A DNA stretch of 64,000 nucleotides from positions 310,001-374,000 of the forward strand of contig NZ_JAHUWN010000001.1 in the NCBI RefSeq assembly GCF_019219025.1. Reading direction: 5' to 3'. The notes below the pieces were generated by a model that was not told the origin of the DNA, made no database searches, and was given only the letters and a program-made list of their open reading frames with translations. Below, piece by piece: positions 18,007 to 26,152 of this stretch. The first letter of the stretch is position 1, and every line of letters starts with the position of its first letter. The translations under genes and the position numbers were made by a program. Source of the DNA: Bacillus sp. sid0103 (GTDB lineage Bacteria; Bacillota; Bacilli; Bacillales_B; DSM-18226).

Positions 18007-18140
18007 TTCTTTTTATTATTGTTCTTCCCTTTTTGTGTCACCTGCATAATATCATACAATTTTGAGCCGTTAACATCGCCAAATTCGATGCTGAATTCTT
18101 CAGTAGGAATCCGTGGTGGGGTTTTCCGGCGACTTTTCAT
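18003..18140 (-). CDS. Small hypothetical protein, 45 aa
   Basis: Tiny ORF beginning MKSRRKTPPRIPTEEFSIEF and ending in a lysine/asparagine-rich tail. Its ATG overlaps the TAA of the upstream 53-aa ORF (TAATG), with GGGAAGAAG as ribosome site. It shares an EFSxEFxDxN motif with that neighbour, so the two may be diverged duplicates. No known domain is recognised. The stop lies in a bidirectional terminator, which supports a real transcript. Confidence 0.6.
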   Translation of the reverse strand: MKSRRKTPPRIPTEEFSIEFGDVNGSKLYDIMQVTQKGKNNNKKK

Positions 18141-18301
18141 TAACTTCTTCCCTTTTTCCCTAATTTCGAATTTCGATTCTGAAATCTAATCGCATTGTTA
18201 TTATCAGTAAACTCAGCTGAAAATTCACTTTCCTGAACATTTTTATGAGGTGTCTTTGTATATTTTTCTACTGCATCAAATTCTGCTTTACGCTTAGCCA
18301 T
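18140..18301 (-). CDS. Small hypothetical protein, 53 aa
   Basis: Tiny ORF starting MAKRKAEFDAVEKYTKTPHK, with GGGAGG 8 bases before ATG 18301. It is basic at both ends, with central ESEFSAEFTDNNNA. It overlaps the following 45-aa ORF by one base, which suggests coupled translation. Codon use looks normal for the region. Family unknown; small charged proteins of this type in spore-formers are often sporulation or spore-core proteins, but nothing here proves that. Confidence 0.65.
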   Translation of the reverse strand: MAKRKAEFDAVEKYTKTPHKNVQESEFSAEFTDNNNAIRFQNRNSKLGKKGRS

Positions 18302-18440
18302 CAATTAAACCTCCCAAAGAAATAGTTAATCTTACTTCCATAGTTTGAAACAAAATAAAGGTAATCATTCCTTTCCTTATTTTTCTTTCATAAAATTGCA
18401 GTACTCGAAGAAAATAAGAAAAAACAGGAGTGAAGTGAAA

Positions 18441-18794
18441 ATGAAAAAAGCGAAAAATACAAAAGCACCCGAAACGGTCAGCCTAAATGAAACAATGCCA
18501 CACCAAATTAGTGCCCCTAGTTTTGAAGGTACAGGTATTCAAATGGAGCCTCCCTTTGTAAATAAAAGTGGTGTTACAATTGGAGATAGTATTTATGCCT
18601 CCCCTAATTCCCCATTAGAAAATTGGTCAAAGGATACGGATCCCTCTATCATGGCAGGAGATGAATGGGTCCATCCAACAAATGATATTGGCTGGAACAC
18701 AAGCGAAAATCGAGAGTTATTAGAAAGTAAAAAGAAACCACAGGCATATCCTTTTATGCATCCCTCAAAAGATGTTAGTCAAGGAAGTGATTGA
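18441..18794 (+). CDS. DUF3905 family protein
   Basis: 117-aa soluble protein. The central block with NSPLENWSKDTDPSIMAGDE and WVHPTNDIGWNT is the conserved core I associate with DUF3905, a family known from sporulating bacilli and of unknown function. I chose ATG 18441 with AGGAGTGAAGTG upstream; the longer frame from 18345 lacks a ribosome site. It is monocistronic, with a terminator directly behind. Confidence 0.8.
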   Translation: MKKAKNTKAPETVSLNETMPHQISAPSFEGTGIQMEPPFVNKSGVTIGDSIYASPNSPLENWSKDTDPSIMAGDEWVHPTNDIGWNTSENRELLESKKKPQAYPFMHPSKDVSQGSD

Positions 18795-18809
18795 TATAAT
18801 GAATTCTAC

Positions 18810-18844
18810 AACACTCTGGGCCTCATCACCCAGAGTGTTTTTTT
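18810..18844 (+). terminator. Terminator of the DUF3905 gene
   Basis: Stem AACACTCTGGG / CCCAGAGTGTT followed by a T-run. Confidence 0.9.
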
Positions 18845-18903
18845 CAGACTGTTCAAAGACAAACACTGCTATAATAAATGCAGAGTTAGCGGAGGTGATC
18901 ACA

Positions 18904-20025
18904 TTGCTATTACCTGAATTAGCTGAAAAAATAGTCAAAGAAGTCCAGAAGTTAATTGGTGAGGATATTATTGTCGTAAATACAGAAGGTCATATTATCG
19001 CAAGTACAGACCCAGTCAGAGTAGGTACCTTTCATGAAGGGGCCTTGTTGGCATCACAAAAAAAGCGAAAGCGGATTATTACAGAAGAAGATCAATTGAA
19101 ACTAGAAGGTGTTAAAGCCGGCATTAATTTCCCTATCTTTTTCCAAAATGATGTCATTGGTGTCATTGGAATAACGGGAGAGCCCAAAAAGGTAACACCT
19201 TTTGGTGAAATTATCCGAAAAATGACCGAACTTCTCATAAGTGAAAATTATTATGCCGAGCAGTTTGACTGGCATACCCGTGCCGTAGAATCATTCGTAA
19301 TGGACTGGGTTCAAGCAAAAGAGTGGGACGAAACTTTTCAAAACAGAGCAAAGCTTTTATCTATCGACATTGAGGTCAAACGAGCTGTCGTCATTATTGA
19401 ATTTTTAGGGTTAAACTCTCCTCTCTCAAGAGACAATTGGTCTTCCATCTTTAATAGGTTCAAGCAAAATACTAAAGAAGTTGTGGCGCGATCTGGGAAT
19501 GAAAGGATGGTTCTTCTGATAAATTGCTCGAATGGTCCTTCTCGAGCAAGTATTGAGAAGTGGCTGATGCAATTTTTGAATTTTTTAACAAATACTTTTG
19601 GAATACATGCCACAGCAGGTGTTGGCCAAGCCGCAGAACCACACGATATCCGTATTTCCTATCGGCAAGCCGAGAGATCATTGAAAATCAAAAAGGCAAC
19701 TGGGAATATAACCTTCGATGAAGATTTAACCCTTGAAATGATTTTTGAAGAAATCAGTTCTAAAACAAAATCTGATTTCATTAGCAGGACGATTGGTCCA
19801 CTCTTAAAAGAAGTGGATTTGCTTGAAACCCTAAATGAATTATTTAAGCAAAATCATTCGTTAAAGAACACTTCTAATAAATTACATATTCATATTAATA
19901 CCCTGCATTACCGTTTAAAAAAGGCAGAGGAATTGACACAATTGAGTCCAAATAACATTCATGATTTACTTACCATGTATTTGGCACTTTTATTTTTAGA
20001 TGAACAAACAAAAATCAAAAAATAA
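18904..20025 (+). CDS. CdaR/PucR-type transcriptional regulator of the glycolate oxidase genes
   Basis: Sugar-diacid-recognition-type regulator of about 373 aa. The N-terminal domain (residues 1-130) contains DIIVVNTEGHIIASTDPVRVGTFHEGA, typical of CdaR/YsfB. The C-terminus holds a PucR-type helix-turn-helix (HSLKNTSNKLHIHINTLHYRLKKAEELT). I chose TTG 18904 because an extended ribosome site GGAGGTGATC lies directly before it; the longer frame starts inside the preceding gene and crosses its terminator. It lies upstream of glcDF on the same strand and probably activates them in response to glycolate or a related acid. Confidence 0.85.
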   Translation: MLLPELAEKIVKEVQKLIGEDIIVVNTEGHIIASTDPVRVGTFHEGALLASQKKRKRIITEEDQLKLEGVKAGINFPIFFQNDVIGVIGITGEPKKVTPFGEIIRKMTELLISENYYAEQFDWHTRAVESFVMDWVQAKEWDETFQNRAKLLSIDIEVKRAVVIIEFLGLNSPLSRDNWSSIFNRFKQNTKEVVARSGNERMVLLINCSNGPSRASIEKWLMQFLNFLTNTFGIHATAGVGQAAEPHDIRISYRQAERSLKIKKATGNITFDEDLTLEMIFEEISSKTKSDFISRTIGPLLKEVDLLETLNELFKQNHSLKNTSNKLHIHINTLHYRLKKAEELTQLSPNNIHDLLTMYLALLFLDEQTKIKK

Positions 20026-20052
20026 TACGAATTTTTTTTGGATGTTTATCCA

Positions 20053-20077
20053 TAGCAGGCTGATGCCTGTTTTTTTT
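20053..20077 (+). terminator. Terminator of the CdaR-type regulator
   Basis: Short stem (GCAGGC / GCCTGT with a G-U pair, loop TGAT) followed by eight T. Confidence 0.75.
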
Positions 20078-20153
20078 ATACTATAATTAGTTAGTTTACG
20101 TATATAAGGTAAATAAATATGTAAGCACAAGCATTCAAATTGGGGGAAACGGT

Positions 20154-21566
20154 ATGATTTCCAATATTGTGAAGGAAAAATTAGTAGCCATTGTAACTAA
20201 GGATAATTTTGACGATTCCAAAATCGAAAGGCTATCTTATTCTTATGATTCGACACCAAACCTACAGTCATTGCCGGATGCTGTTATTAGTCCAAGAAAC
20301 ACCAAGGAAGTTTCTGAAATTGTAAAAATTTGTAACCATTACAAAATTCCAATCGTACCACGTGGTTCAGGCACTAATCTTTGTGGTGGTACATGCCCAA
20401 CTGAAGGTGGACTTGTTATTCTTTTCAAGCATATGAACAAAATTCTTGAACTCGATGAAGAAAATTTAACCATAACAGTTCAACCAGGGGTGATTACCAT
20501 TGAAATTGCGAATGCGGTTGAATCAAAAGGGCTCTTCTATCCGCCTGACCCTGGTTCAATGAAAGTTTCAGCCATCGCTGGAAACATTAGTGAAAATTCA
20601 GGAGGATTACGCGGGCTGAAGTATGGGGTAACTCGTGATTATGTCATTGGTCTTGAAGTTGTCCTGCCTAACGGTGATATAATGCGAACTGGAGGGAAAC
20701 TGGCTAAAGATGTTGCCGGCTATGACTTAACTCGTCTAATGGTTGGATCAGAAGGTACACTTGGCATCATAACCGAGGCCACATTAAAGCTGATTCCGAT
20801 GCCTGAAACGAAAAAAACGATGCTTGCCTTGTATGAGGACCTTGAATCAGCAGCCAGATCGGTTTCAAAAATAATTGCAAACAAGATTATTCCAATAACT
20901 CTGGAATTTCTTGACCAACCGACATTAAAGGTTGTTGAAGACTTCGCACAAATCGGATTGCCAACAGATGCCAAAGCAGTACTGTTGATCGAACAGGATG
21001 GGACACTCGAAGTTGTCAATCGTGATTTAGAAAAGATAATTGAAGTCTGTAAGCAAGAGGGTGCTGTCTCAGTCCAAGTGGCACAATCAAAAGAAGAAGC
21101 AGAAAAGTTAACGACAGCAAGACGTACGGCCCTATCGGCCCTTGCACGTCTTAAGCCAACTACCATCCTTGAGGACGCCACTGTTCCAAGATCGGAAATT
21201 GCGAGAATGGTAAGTGCGATAAATGAAATCGCACTAAAATATAAGCTTGATATTTGTACATTTGGCCATGCCGGAGATGGGAATCTACATCCAACATGTC
21301 CAACTGATTCAAGAAATCACGAAGAAATGGAAAAAGTAGAAATGGCTTTTGCTGAAATTTTTGAAAAGGCGATTGAATTTGGCGGTACCATCACTGGCGA
21401 GCATGGAGTCGGCGTTGTGAAAGCACCTTATCTTGAATTAAAGCTAGGAAAAGAAGGAATTGCTGTGATGAAGGCGATTAAACAAGCATTGGATCCAAAT
21501 AATATAATGAATCCTGGAAAGATTTTCGCAAAAGATAGCAGGAAACGTGTGGTGGTTTCAAAATGA
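20154..21566 (+). CDS. glcD: GlcD-type FAD-linked 2-hydroxyacid oxidase subunit
   Basis: Flavoprotein subunit of glycolate oxidase, which oxidises glycolate (or possibly D-lactate) to the 2-oxoacid. The 470-aa protein shows the PCMH/VAO FAD domain (PIVPRGSGTNLCGG near 65; GGLRGLKYGVTRDYVIGLEVVLP near 145) and the C-terminal FAD-oxidase domain with CTFGHAGDGNLHP and TGEHGVGVVK. ATG 20154 follows GGGGGAAA. It overlaps glcF by 4 bases. The exact substrate cannot be set from sequence. Confidence 0.9.
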   Translation: MISNIVKEKLVAIVTKDNFDDSKIERLSYSYDSTPNLQSLPDAVISPRNTKEVSEIVKICNHYKIPIVPRGSGTNLCGGTCPTEGGLVILFKHMNKILELDEENLTITVQPGVITIEIANAVESKGLFYPPDPGSMKVSAIAGNISENSGGLRGLKYGVTRDYVIGLEVVLPNGDIMRTGGKLAKDVAGYDLTRLMVGSEGTLGIITEATLKLIPMPETKKTMLALYEDLESAARSVSKIIANKIIPITLEFLDQPTLKVVEDFAQIGLPTDAKAVLLIEQDGTLEVVNRDLEKIIEVCKQEGAVSVQVAQSKEEAEKLTTARRTALSALARLKPTTILEDATVPRSEIARMVSAINEIALKYKLDICTFGHAGDGNLHPTCPTDSRNHEEMEKVEMAFAEIFEKAIEFGGTITGEHGVGVVKAPYLELKLGKEGIAVMKAIKQALDPNNIMNPGKIFAKDSRKRVVVSK

Positions 21567-22888
21567 CATCAGTGATGGAACAAGAAATCATCCAAGAGCA
21601 ATTTAAAGAACGAATGAATGAAGATGAATTATTAAATTGCATGCGTTGTGGGTTTTGTCTGCCAACTTGCCCAACTTATATCGAATCTGGTTACAAAGAA
21701 TCCCATTCTCCCCGAGGAAGAATAGCAATGATGAAGGCTGTCGTTGATGGTTTAGTTGAACCTGATGAGGATTTTGAACGATCGCTAGAACTTTGTCTTG
21801 GCTGCAGGGCATGTGAACCCGTATGTCCATCGGGGGTGAAATATGGTCATTTGCTTGAAGAAGCTAGAGACATTATCCATCAGAACAAGAGTTTCTCCTT
21901 ACCCACGAGGGTCGTTCGCAAAACCATATTTAAAGGCTTGTTCCCTCACCCAAATCGGATGAGAAATTTAACAGGATTAATTGGATTTTATCAACGCTCA
22001 GGTATTCAAACCATAGCGAGAAAAATTGGCTTTTTAGGTCTTTTACCAGAAAGTTTAGTGACAATCGAAAAAGTCTTGCCAAAAGTACCAACTATAAAAG
22101 AAATGAAACATCGCCCGGAACATTTATCACCAATTGGAAACCAACTTCATCGTGTTGCCTTTTTTAGTGGTTGTTTAATGGATACAATGTTTTTAAAAAC
22201 AAATGACGCGACTTGTAAATTACTTCAGTTGGCTGGCTGCGAGATTGTCATACCGCAAAACCAAACTTGCTGTGGTGCCCTGCACGGTCATAGTGGCGAA
22301 AAGGAAGGTTCAAAGGAACTCGCAAGAAGAAATATCAAAGCCTTTGAAGATTTAAATGTTGATTTTATAATCACTAATGCCGGTGGTTGTGGAGCCTTCT
22401 TGATAGACTATGATCATTTACTTCAGGACGATCCAGAATGGAAGGATCGAGCTAAGAAATTTTCAGAGAAAATTATGGACATATCAGAGATTTTGGTGTC
22501 CGTTGGTTTTCCAAAAAAGGTAAAACTAGAACTGCCAAATCAGATTATTACCTATCAGGATTCTTGCCACCTTAGGAATGTCATGAAAACTGCTTCTGCT
22601 CCAAGACTTCTTCTCCAATCGATTAAAGGAGTGGTATATAAGGAAATGAAAGAGGCAGATCGTTGCTGCGGCTCGGCAGGAATATATAATATCATCGAAT
22701 CAGAAATGTCGATGAAAATGCTTGATTACAAAATGGTACAAGCGAAAAACACTCAGGCTGCAACGATCGTCACTGCCAACCCTGGCTGCCTATTACAAAT
22801 GAAGGTAGGAATTGAGAAGGAAGGACTCTCTGAGAAAATGAGAGGCGTACACATTGTTGACCTCTTATTGGAGGCAGTGAAGGAGTAA
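21563..22888 (+). CDS. glcF: GlcF-type iron-sulfur subunit
   Basis: Electron-transfer subunit of glycolate oxidase, 441 aa. Two 4Fe-4S motifs ([12 protein letters not shown] near 26-37, [12 protein letters not shown] near 78-89) are followed by two CCG-type cysteine domains ([25 protein letters not shown]). Its ATG lies in the glcD stop (ATGA), so the pair is coupled. It passes electrons from GlcD to the respiratory chain and is architecturally close to LutA plus LutB clusters. Confidence 0.92.
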   Translation: MTSVMEQEIIQEQFKERMNEDELLNCMRCGFCLPTCPTYIESGYKESHSPRGRIAMMKAVVDGLVEPDEDFERSLELCLGCRACEPVCPSGVKYGHLLEEARDIIHQNKSFSLPTRVVRKTIFKGLFPHPNRMRNLTGLIGFYQRSGIQTIARKIGFLGLLPESLVTIEKVLPKVPTIKEMKHRPEHLSPIGNQLHRVAFFSGCLMDTMFLKTNDATCKLLQLAGCEIVIPQNQTCCGALHGHSGEKEGSKELARRNIKAFEDLNVDFIITNAGGCGAFLIDYDHLLQDDPEWKDRAKKFSEKIMDISEILVSVGFPKKVKLELPNQIITYQDSCHLRNVMKTASAPRLLLQSIKGVVYKEMKEADRCCGSAGIYNIIESEMSMKMLDYKMVQAKNTQAATIVTANPGCLLQMKVGIEKEGLSEKMRGVHIVDLLLEAVKE

Positions 22889-22891
22889 TTA

Positions 22892-22917
22892 AAAAGAGCC
22901 AGTTGGCTCTTTTTTTT
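22892..22917 (+). terminator. Terminator of glcDF
   Basis: Stem AAAGAGCCA / TGGCTCTTT with loop GT and a T-run. Confidence 0.9.
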
Positions 22918-23043
22918 AATCTGTATCAAAAAAATTTCTATCCAATAACGAAAAACATTACCACTAATAAAACACCAAATTTAATTAATAATACTTATAC
23001 AGAGGTAATTTATCTCTGTACCGAAAATAAGGAGTTGAATAAA

Positions 23044-23235
23044 ATGGCTAATAGCAGAAACAAATTGTTAGTACCAGGGATTGAACAATATTTAGATCAA
23101 GTTAAATACGAAATTGCCCAAGAATTTGGGGTTAATTTAGGGTCAGATACAGTTTCAAGAGCAAATGGATCTGTTGGCGGGGAAATTACAAAACGTCTCG
23201 TACAACAAGCACAAGCACAACTATCAGGAAAATAA
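23044..23235 (+). CDS. Alpha/beta-type small acid-soluble spore protein
   Basis: 63-aa DNA-binding spore protein that coats DNA in the dormant spore. Recognised by [16 protein letters not shown] (includes the GPR protease site region) and [13 protein letters not shown], the family signatures. ATG 23044 follows AAGGAG. The longer frame reaching back to 22903 runs through the glcF terminator and is rejected. An inverted repeat (TACAGAG / CTCTGTA, 22998-23020) lies in the leader. Expression in the forespore by SigG would be expected, though I could not define a clear promoter. Confidence 0.95.
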   Translation: MANSRNKLLVPGIEQYLDQVKYEIAQEFGVNLGSDTVSRANGSVGGEITKRLVQQAQAQLSGK

Positions 23236-23252
23236 CTTCATAAATATGGAAA

Positions 23253-23279
23253 AAAAGTCCGGATCCTATCCGGACTTTT
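23253..23279. terminator. Convergent terminator, SASP gene / rsgI
   Basis: Stem AAAAGTCCGG / CCGGACTTTT with a 7-nt loop. Confidence 0.85.
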
Positions 23280-24519
23280 ATCTATACTTTTGATTGCTCC
23301 AATGGTTTCCATAAGATTTTTTACTTTGTCTGCCATCCTGTTTATGTTTATCTTTTTCTTTGTTTTTCCACTTAGATTCATTGTTGTTCTGGTAATTATT
23401 ATTTTTGCCCGTATTTGTATTACGATCTTTCCATTTATGTTCTTTACTTTCATTGTCTTCTTTTTTATTGTCTTCTTTTTTATTGCCTTCTTTTTTATTG
23501 TCTTCTTTTTTATTGTCTTCTTTTTTATTGTCTTCTCGGTTTAATGATTTTTTGTTTTCTGCCCTTTTTTCTCTTTTGTTAATTTGGTTTTTGTGCTGCC
23601 ATTGATTTTGTTTGAATTGCTTTTCTTCAATCTTTTTTAATTGTCCAGGTGCATTAGATTTACCATTGATCCATTTCTTCTCCGATTTCTTTTTCAAATC
23701 ATTGTTCTTATTTTGGAGGGCCTTATTTTCTGTTTGTTTTTTGATTAGTTCAGAAGGAATGGATTTATTAGGTTTTGTAATGGTAGCTTTATTTTCAGTT
23801 TTTGACTGATTATCCTTTGTTTTCACTTTATTTGTTTGATTTAATGAAGTTTTGGTTTTTCTGTCTCGGTTTTTGACAATGCTAGTACCAGTTTTATGAG
23901 CTTTCTCCCTTTCTTCCAGCGTTGCATTTTGGAATGTAAGATCAACCTTTTTCTTGGCTACTGATGCTTTAATTACTTCAATGTTTTCTTTAAGTTTCTT
24001 TTCCACATTAACTTCAGGCTCTTTGGTCCGCACTGTGGAAATAATAACTTCTTCATTAGAATTCAAATAACCTTCTTTATTCAGTTCAACTAAGATTGTT
24101 TGTGCAACTTTAGAAACATTTTCCATTTTCCAGTTTTTCAAATGCGAGACAATCTTCTTACCTTCTTTGTTATTACCAGTTATCCCAACTACTTGCATTT
24201 TCTTATTCACACCAAGTTCGATACTTGGATTAACATCAATGGACATATACGCATATGCTTTATTATTTTGATACATTGTGAAAAATGAGCTAAATAAAAT
24301 AACAAATGCAGCCATAAGTGCCCAGACCGGTTTATATTTAAGAATCGTTTTTAACGGATGAAAAGGATTTGAAGTCTTAACCCTTTCAATTGGAAAAAAG
24401 TGAATTTCCTCCCCAACCGCATACGGCTGATTTTGTCTTCGAGTATGTAAAAACTCACCTTCTGGGGTCAAAAGCGTAAGGAATTCATCATCGATATCCA
24501 TAATAATTCCCTTTTTCAT
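23278..24519 (-). CDS. rsgI: RsgI-type anti-sigma-I factor with charged repeat tail
   Basis: Membrane-bound anti-sigma factor that holds SigI inactive. The N-terminal about 55 cytosolic residues (MKKGIIMDIDDEFLTLLTPE) form the RsgI-N domain. One membrane segment lies near 66-84, followed by the conserved periplasmic part (YAYMSIDVNPSIELGVN, then a helical region to about 200). The remaining about 200 residues are low-complexity K/N/E/Q, including tandem DNKKE repeats. Its ATG overlaps the sigI stop (ATGA). The tail probably projects into the wall; no carbohydrate-binding domain is seen. Confidence 0.9.
   Translation of the reverse strand: MKKGIIMDIDDEFLTLLTPEGEFLHTRRQNQPYAVGEEIHFFPIERVKTSNPFHPLKTILKYKPVWALMAAFVILFSSFFTMYQNNKAYAYMSIDVNPSIELGVNKKMQVVGITGNNKEGKKIVSHLKNWKMENVSKVAQTILVELNKEGYLNSNEEVIISTVRTKEPEVNVEKKLKENIEVIKASVAKKKVDLTFQNATLEEREKAHKTGTSIVKNRDRKTKTSLNQTNKVKTKDNQSKTENKATITKPNKSIPSELIKKQTENKALQNKNNDLKKKSEKKWINGKSNAPGQLKKIEEKQFKQNQWQHKNQINKREKRAENKKSLNREDNKKEDNKKEDNKKEGNKKEDNKKEDNESKEHKWKDRNTNTGKNNNYQNNNESKWKNKEKDKHKQDGRQSKKSYGNHWSNQKYR
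23451..23537 (-). repeat. 15-bp tandem repeats in rsgI
   Basis: About six head-to-tail units of a 15-bp sequence (plus-strand TTTTATTGTCTTCTT) encode (D/G)NKKE pentapeptides. One unit has a substitution giving GNKKE. It is a likely site of length variation. Confidence 0.85.
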
Positions 24520-25274
24520 GTGTCAAGCACCCCCTTTATATAATCTTTCATATACACATAATCACTAGCTAAAATAAGTGCAATGGCAATAATATATTTC
24601 CTGTTGCGCTCAATCGTCTTTCTGCTGACATCTACCATTTTTTCTAATTGTTTAATGGGAAGACGCTTATTAGTAAATAACATATCTTTTAATTCTTCAT
24701 TTTCTACTAACATCTTTGCTGCAATAATGGCATTTTTTCGAGCATCAACATGCTTAGGTGAATTCTCAACTAAGTCATTAAAACTCAAATCAAAGGTAAT
24801 TAATAAATTCTGAAAGTGAGCAATCTCATCTTTTCTTAATTGTTCGTCATTCTTTTTTTGGTAATCATCTAATGAGAGTTCGTTAACAATTATTGTTCCA
24901 GCGGATTCTTCGTCAGTAGGATCATTGGTTAAATCAAAACTTAAATGTTGATTTTTGGATTGTTTACGGATATAGTCAATTACTCTTCTTTTAATAATGA
25001 CTTCTGAAAAACTCAACAAGGAATTTCCTCGCTCAGTTGAATATTTTTCAATCGCTTCATTGAATGCGATGAGTCCAATACTAAATTCATCATCGGTTTC
25101 ATAGATATATCTTCTACATACAGAAGATACTGTTTTAGCAATAAATGGTTTATAGGATTTAATAATATCGTCAAGTAGAGAACGGTCACCTTGTTGAATT
25201 AGTAGGACCATTTCTTCTAATGTTTTTGTTTGTTTTTTCTTATTCTTTTTGGCCATAAACAATAAACCTAGCAT
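24516..25274 (-). CDS. sigI: RNA polymerase sigma factor SigI
   Basis: Alternative sigma factor of the SigI group (heat and wall stress in bacilli), 252 aa. Region 2-like sequence includes KPFIAKTVSSVCRRYI, DDEFSIGLIAFNEAIEKY and RRVIDYIRKQ; the C-terminus (LPIKQLEKMVDVSRKTIERNRKYIIAI) is the DNA-binding region. I chose ATG 25274, preceded by GAGGTGAG; the longer frame starts inside the promoter. It is cotranscribed with rsgI. Two C-rich/CGTA motif pairs upstream could be autoregulated promoters. Confidence 0.92.
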   Translation of the reverse strand: MLGLLFMAKKNKKKQTKTLEEMVLLIQQGDRSLLDDIIKSYKPFIAKTVSSVCRRYIYETDDEFSIGLIAFNEAIEKYSTERGNSLLSFSEVIIKRRVIDYIRKQSKNQHLSFDLTNDPTDEESAGTIIVNELSLDDYQKKNDEQLRKDEIAHFQNLLITFDLSFNDLVENSPKHVDARKNAIIAAKMLVENEELKDMLFTNKRLPIKQLEKMVDVSRKTIERNRKYIIAIALILASDYVYMKDYIKGVLDT

Positions 25275-25304
25275 ATGCTCACCTCTATTCGACCAATTAT
25301 AACA

Positions 25305-25333
25305 TACGAATGTTATCTTGGACTTTTTGGGGT
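25305..25333 (-). promoter_or_regulatory. Candidate SigI-type promoter, proximal
   Basis: Minus strand: ACCCC (25333-25329), 20 bases, CGTA (25308-25305), about 30 bp upstream of sigI. I recall SigI promoters with a C-run near -35 and CGAA/CGWA near -10. Exact spacing rules were not checked. Confidence 0.45.
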
Positions 25334-25488
25334 GAGGCATTTTGAAAAAAATAGCCCCAAGAATGGCTATCATTTCCTATCTATTATTTAAAGCGAGTAC
25401 TTATTTTTTTGTCTTTGTTTCCTTACCTCTTTATCCACTTCTTTCTCCCCCTTATATTTGGTAAATTGCTCTTTTCACTACATAGTTA

Positions 25489-25518
25489 CGTATCATCTAA
25501 AGCAATTTGTGGGGGTTC
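25489..25518 (-). promoter_or_regulatory. Candidate SigI-type promoter, distal
   Basis: Minus strand: ACCCCC (25518-25513), 20 bases, CGTA (25492-25489). Same layout as the proximal motif, about 180 bp further upstream of sigI. Confidence 0.35.
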
Positions 25519-25542
25519 ATTTTGAAAAATTTTTCCCAATAA

Positions 25543-25576
25543 AAAACTTCAAACCAGTAAATCCTGATTTGAAGCT
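25543..25576 (-). terminator. Terminator of the 155-aa membrane protein gene
   Basis: Stem CTTCAAA / TTTGAAG extended by CAGG/CCTG-like pairs, with six T on the minus strand. Confidence 0.75.
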
Positions 25577-25578
25577 TT

Positions 25579-26046
25579 TTAATGATTTGCTTGCTTTAAT
25601 GACAATAAAAATTTAATCACAAAACCAACAAGTAATCCGGGAATTAAAAACAACATCGGTAAAAATACTGGTCCAGGATGAATTTTAAAGATCGTAATTT
25701 TAGGTGATAGCATCAAACCAACTGTCACAAAATAGGCACTAAAGACAAATGGTAAAAATGAGTTTTTTTCATTTTCAGGCATTGCAGTTCGATAACCGTC
25801 CCACATGGAAAACATATAGACACAGGGGTAAAACATTAGCCATTGGTAATTAATAACCGCCTCTGCCTTGTCAATTTCACCTAAAAAACTATACATAATC
25901 CCCATATTAAAGTGACTCATGGCATTTATCATTACCTCTAATGCAACAAATAAAATCCCTTTGATATACTGTCCCAATATCAACTGACTAAAACCAGGAA
26001 AAGCAATATTCCATAAAACTGCTTCGAGTTTGCTCATCTTTTTCAT
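25579..26046 (-). CDS. Hypothetical integral membrane protein, 155 aa
   Basis: Four or so hydrophobic segments (near residues 10-45, 65-85, 100-115 and 125-148). The first contains NIAFPGFSQLILGQYIKGILF, a PG-FSQ-GQY-KG pattern like that of small TM2-type membrane proteins. No enzymatic motif. It stands alone between sigI and the aldehyde dehydrogenase gene, with its own terminator. Function unknown. Confidence 0.75.
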   Translation of the reverse strand: MKKMSKLEAVLWNIAFPGFSQLILGQYIKGILFVALEVMINAMSHFNMGIMYSFLGEIDKAEAVINYQWLMFYPCVYMFSMWDGYRTAMPENEKNSFLPFVFSAYFVTVGLMLSPKITIFKIHPGPVFLPMLFLIPGLLVGFVIKFLLSLKQANH

Positions 26047-26152
26047 CTTACAATCCCGCTTCTCATGGCATATTTTTTAACTAAAAAACACCTCAACTTA
26101 GCTTATCCAAATATGCCAAAAAATAGTGGATATTCAATAATTTTTCCCAACC

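Noticed and set aside
23451..23537. Possible CRISPR-like array
   Set aside because: The repeats are 15 bp, contiguous, without spacers, and in frame in rsgI.
23290..23809. Hydrophobic plus-strand ORFs opposite rsgI
   Set aside because: They are the antisense of the Lys/Asn/Glu repeat region, which reads as Phe/Ile/Val; no start sites.
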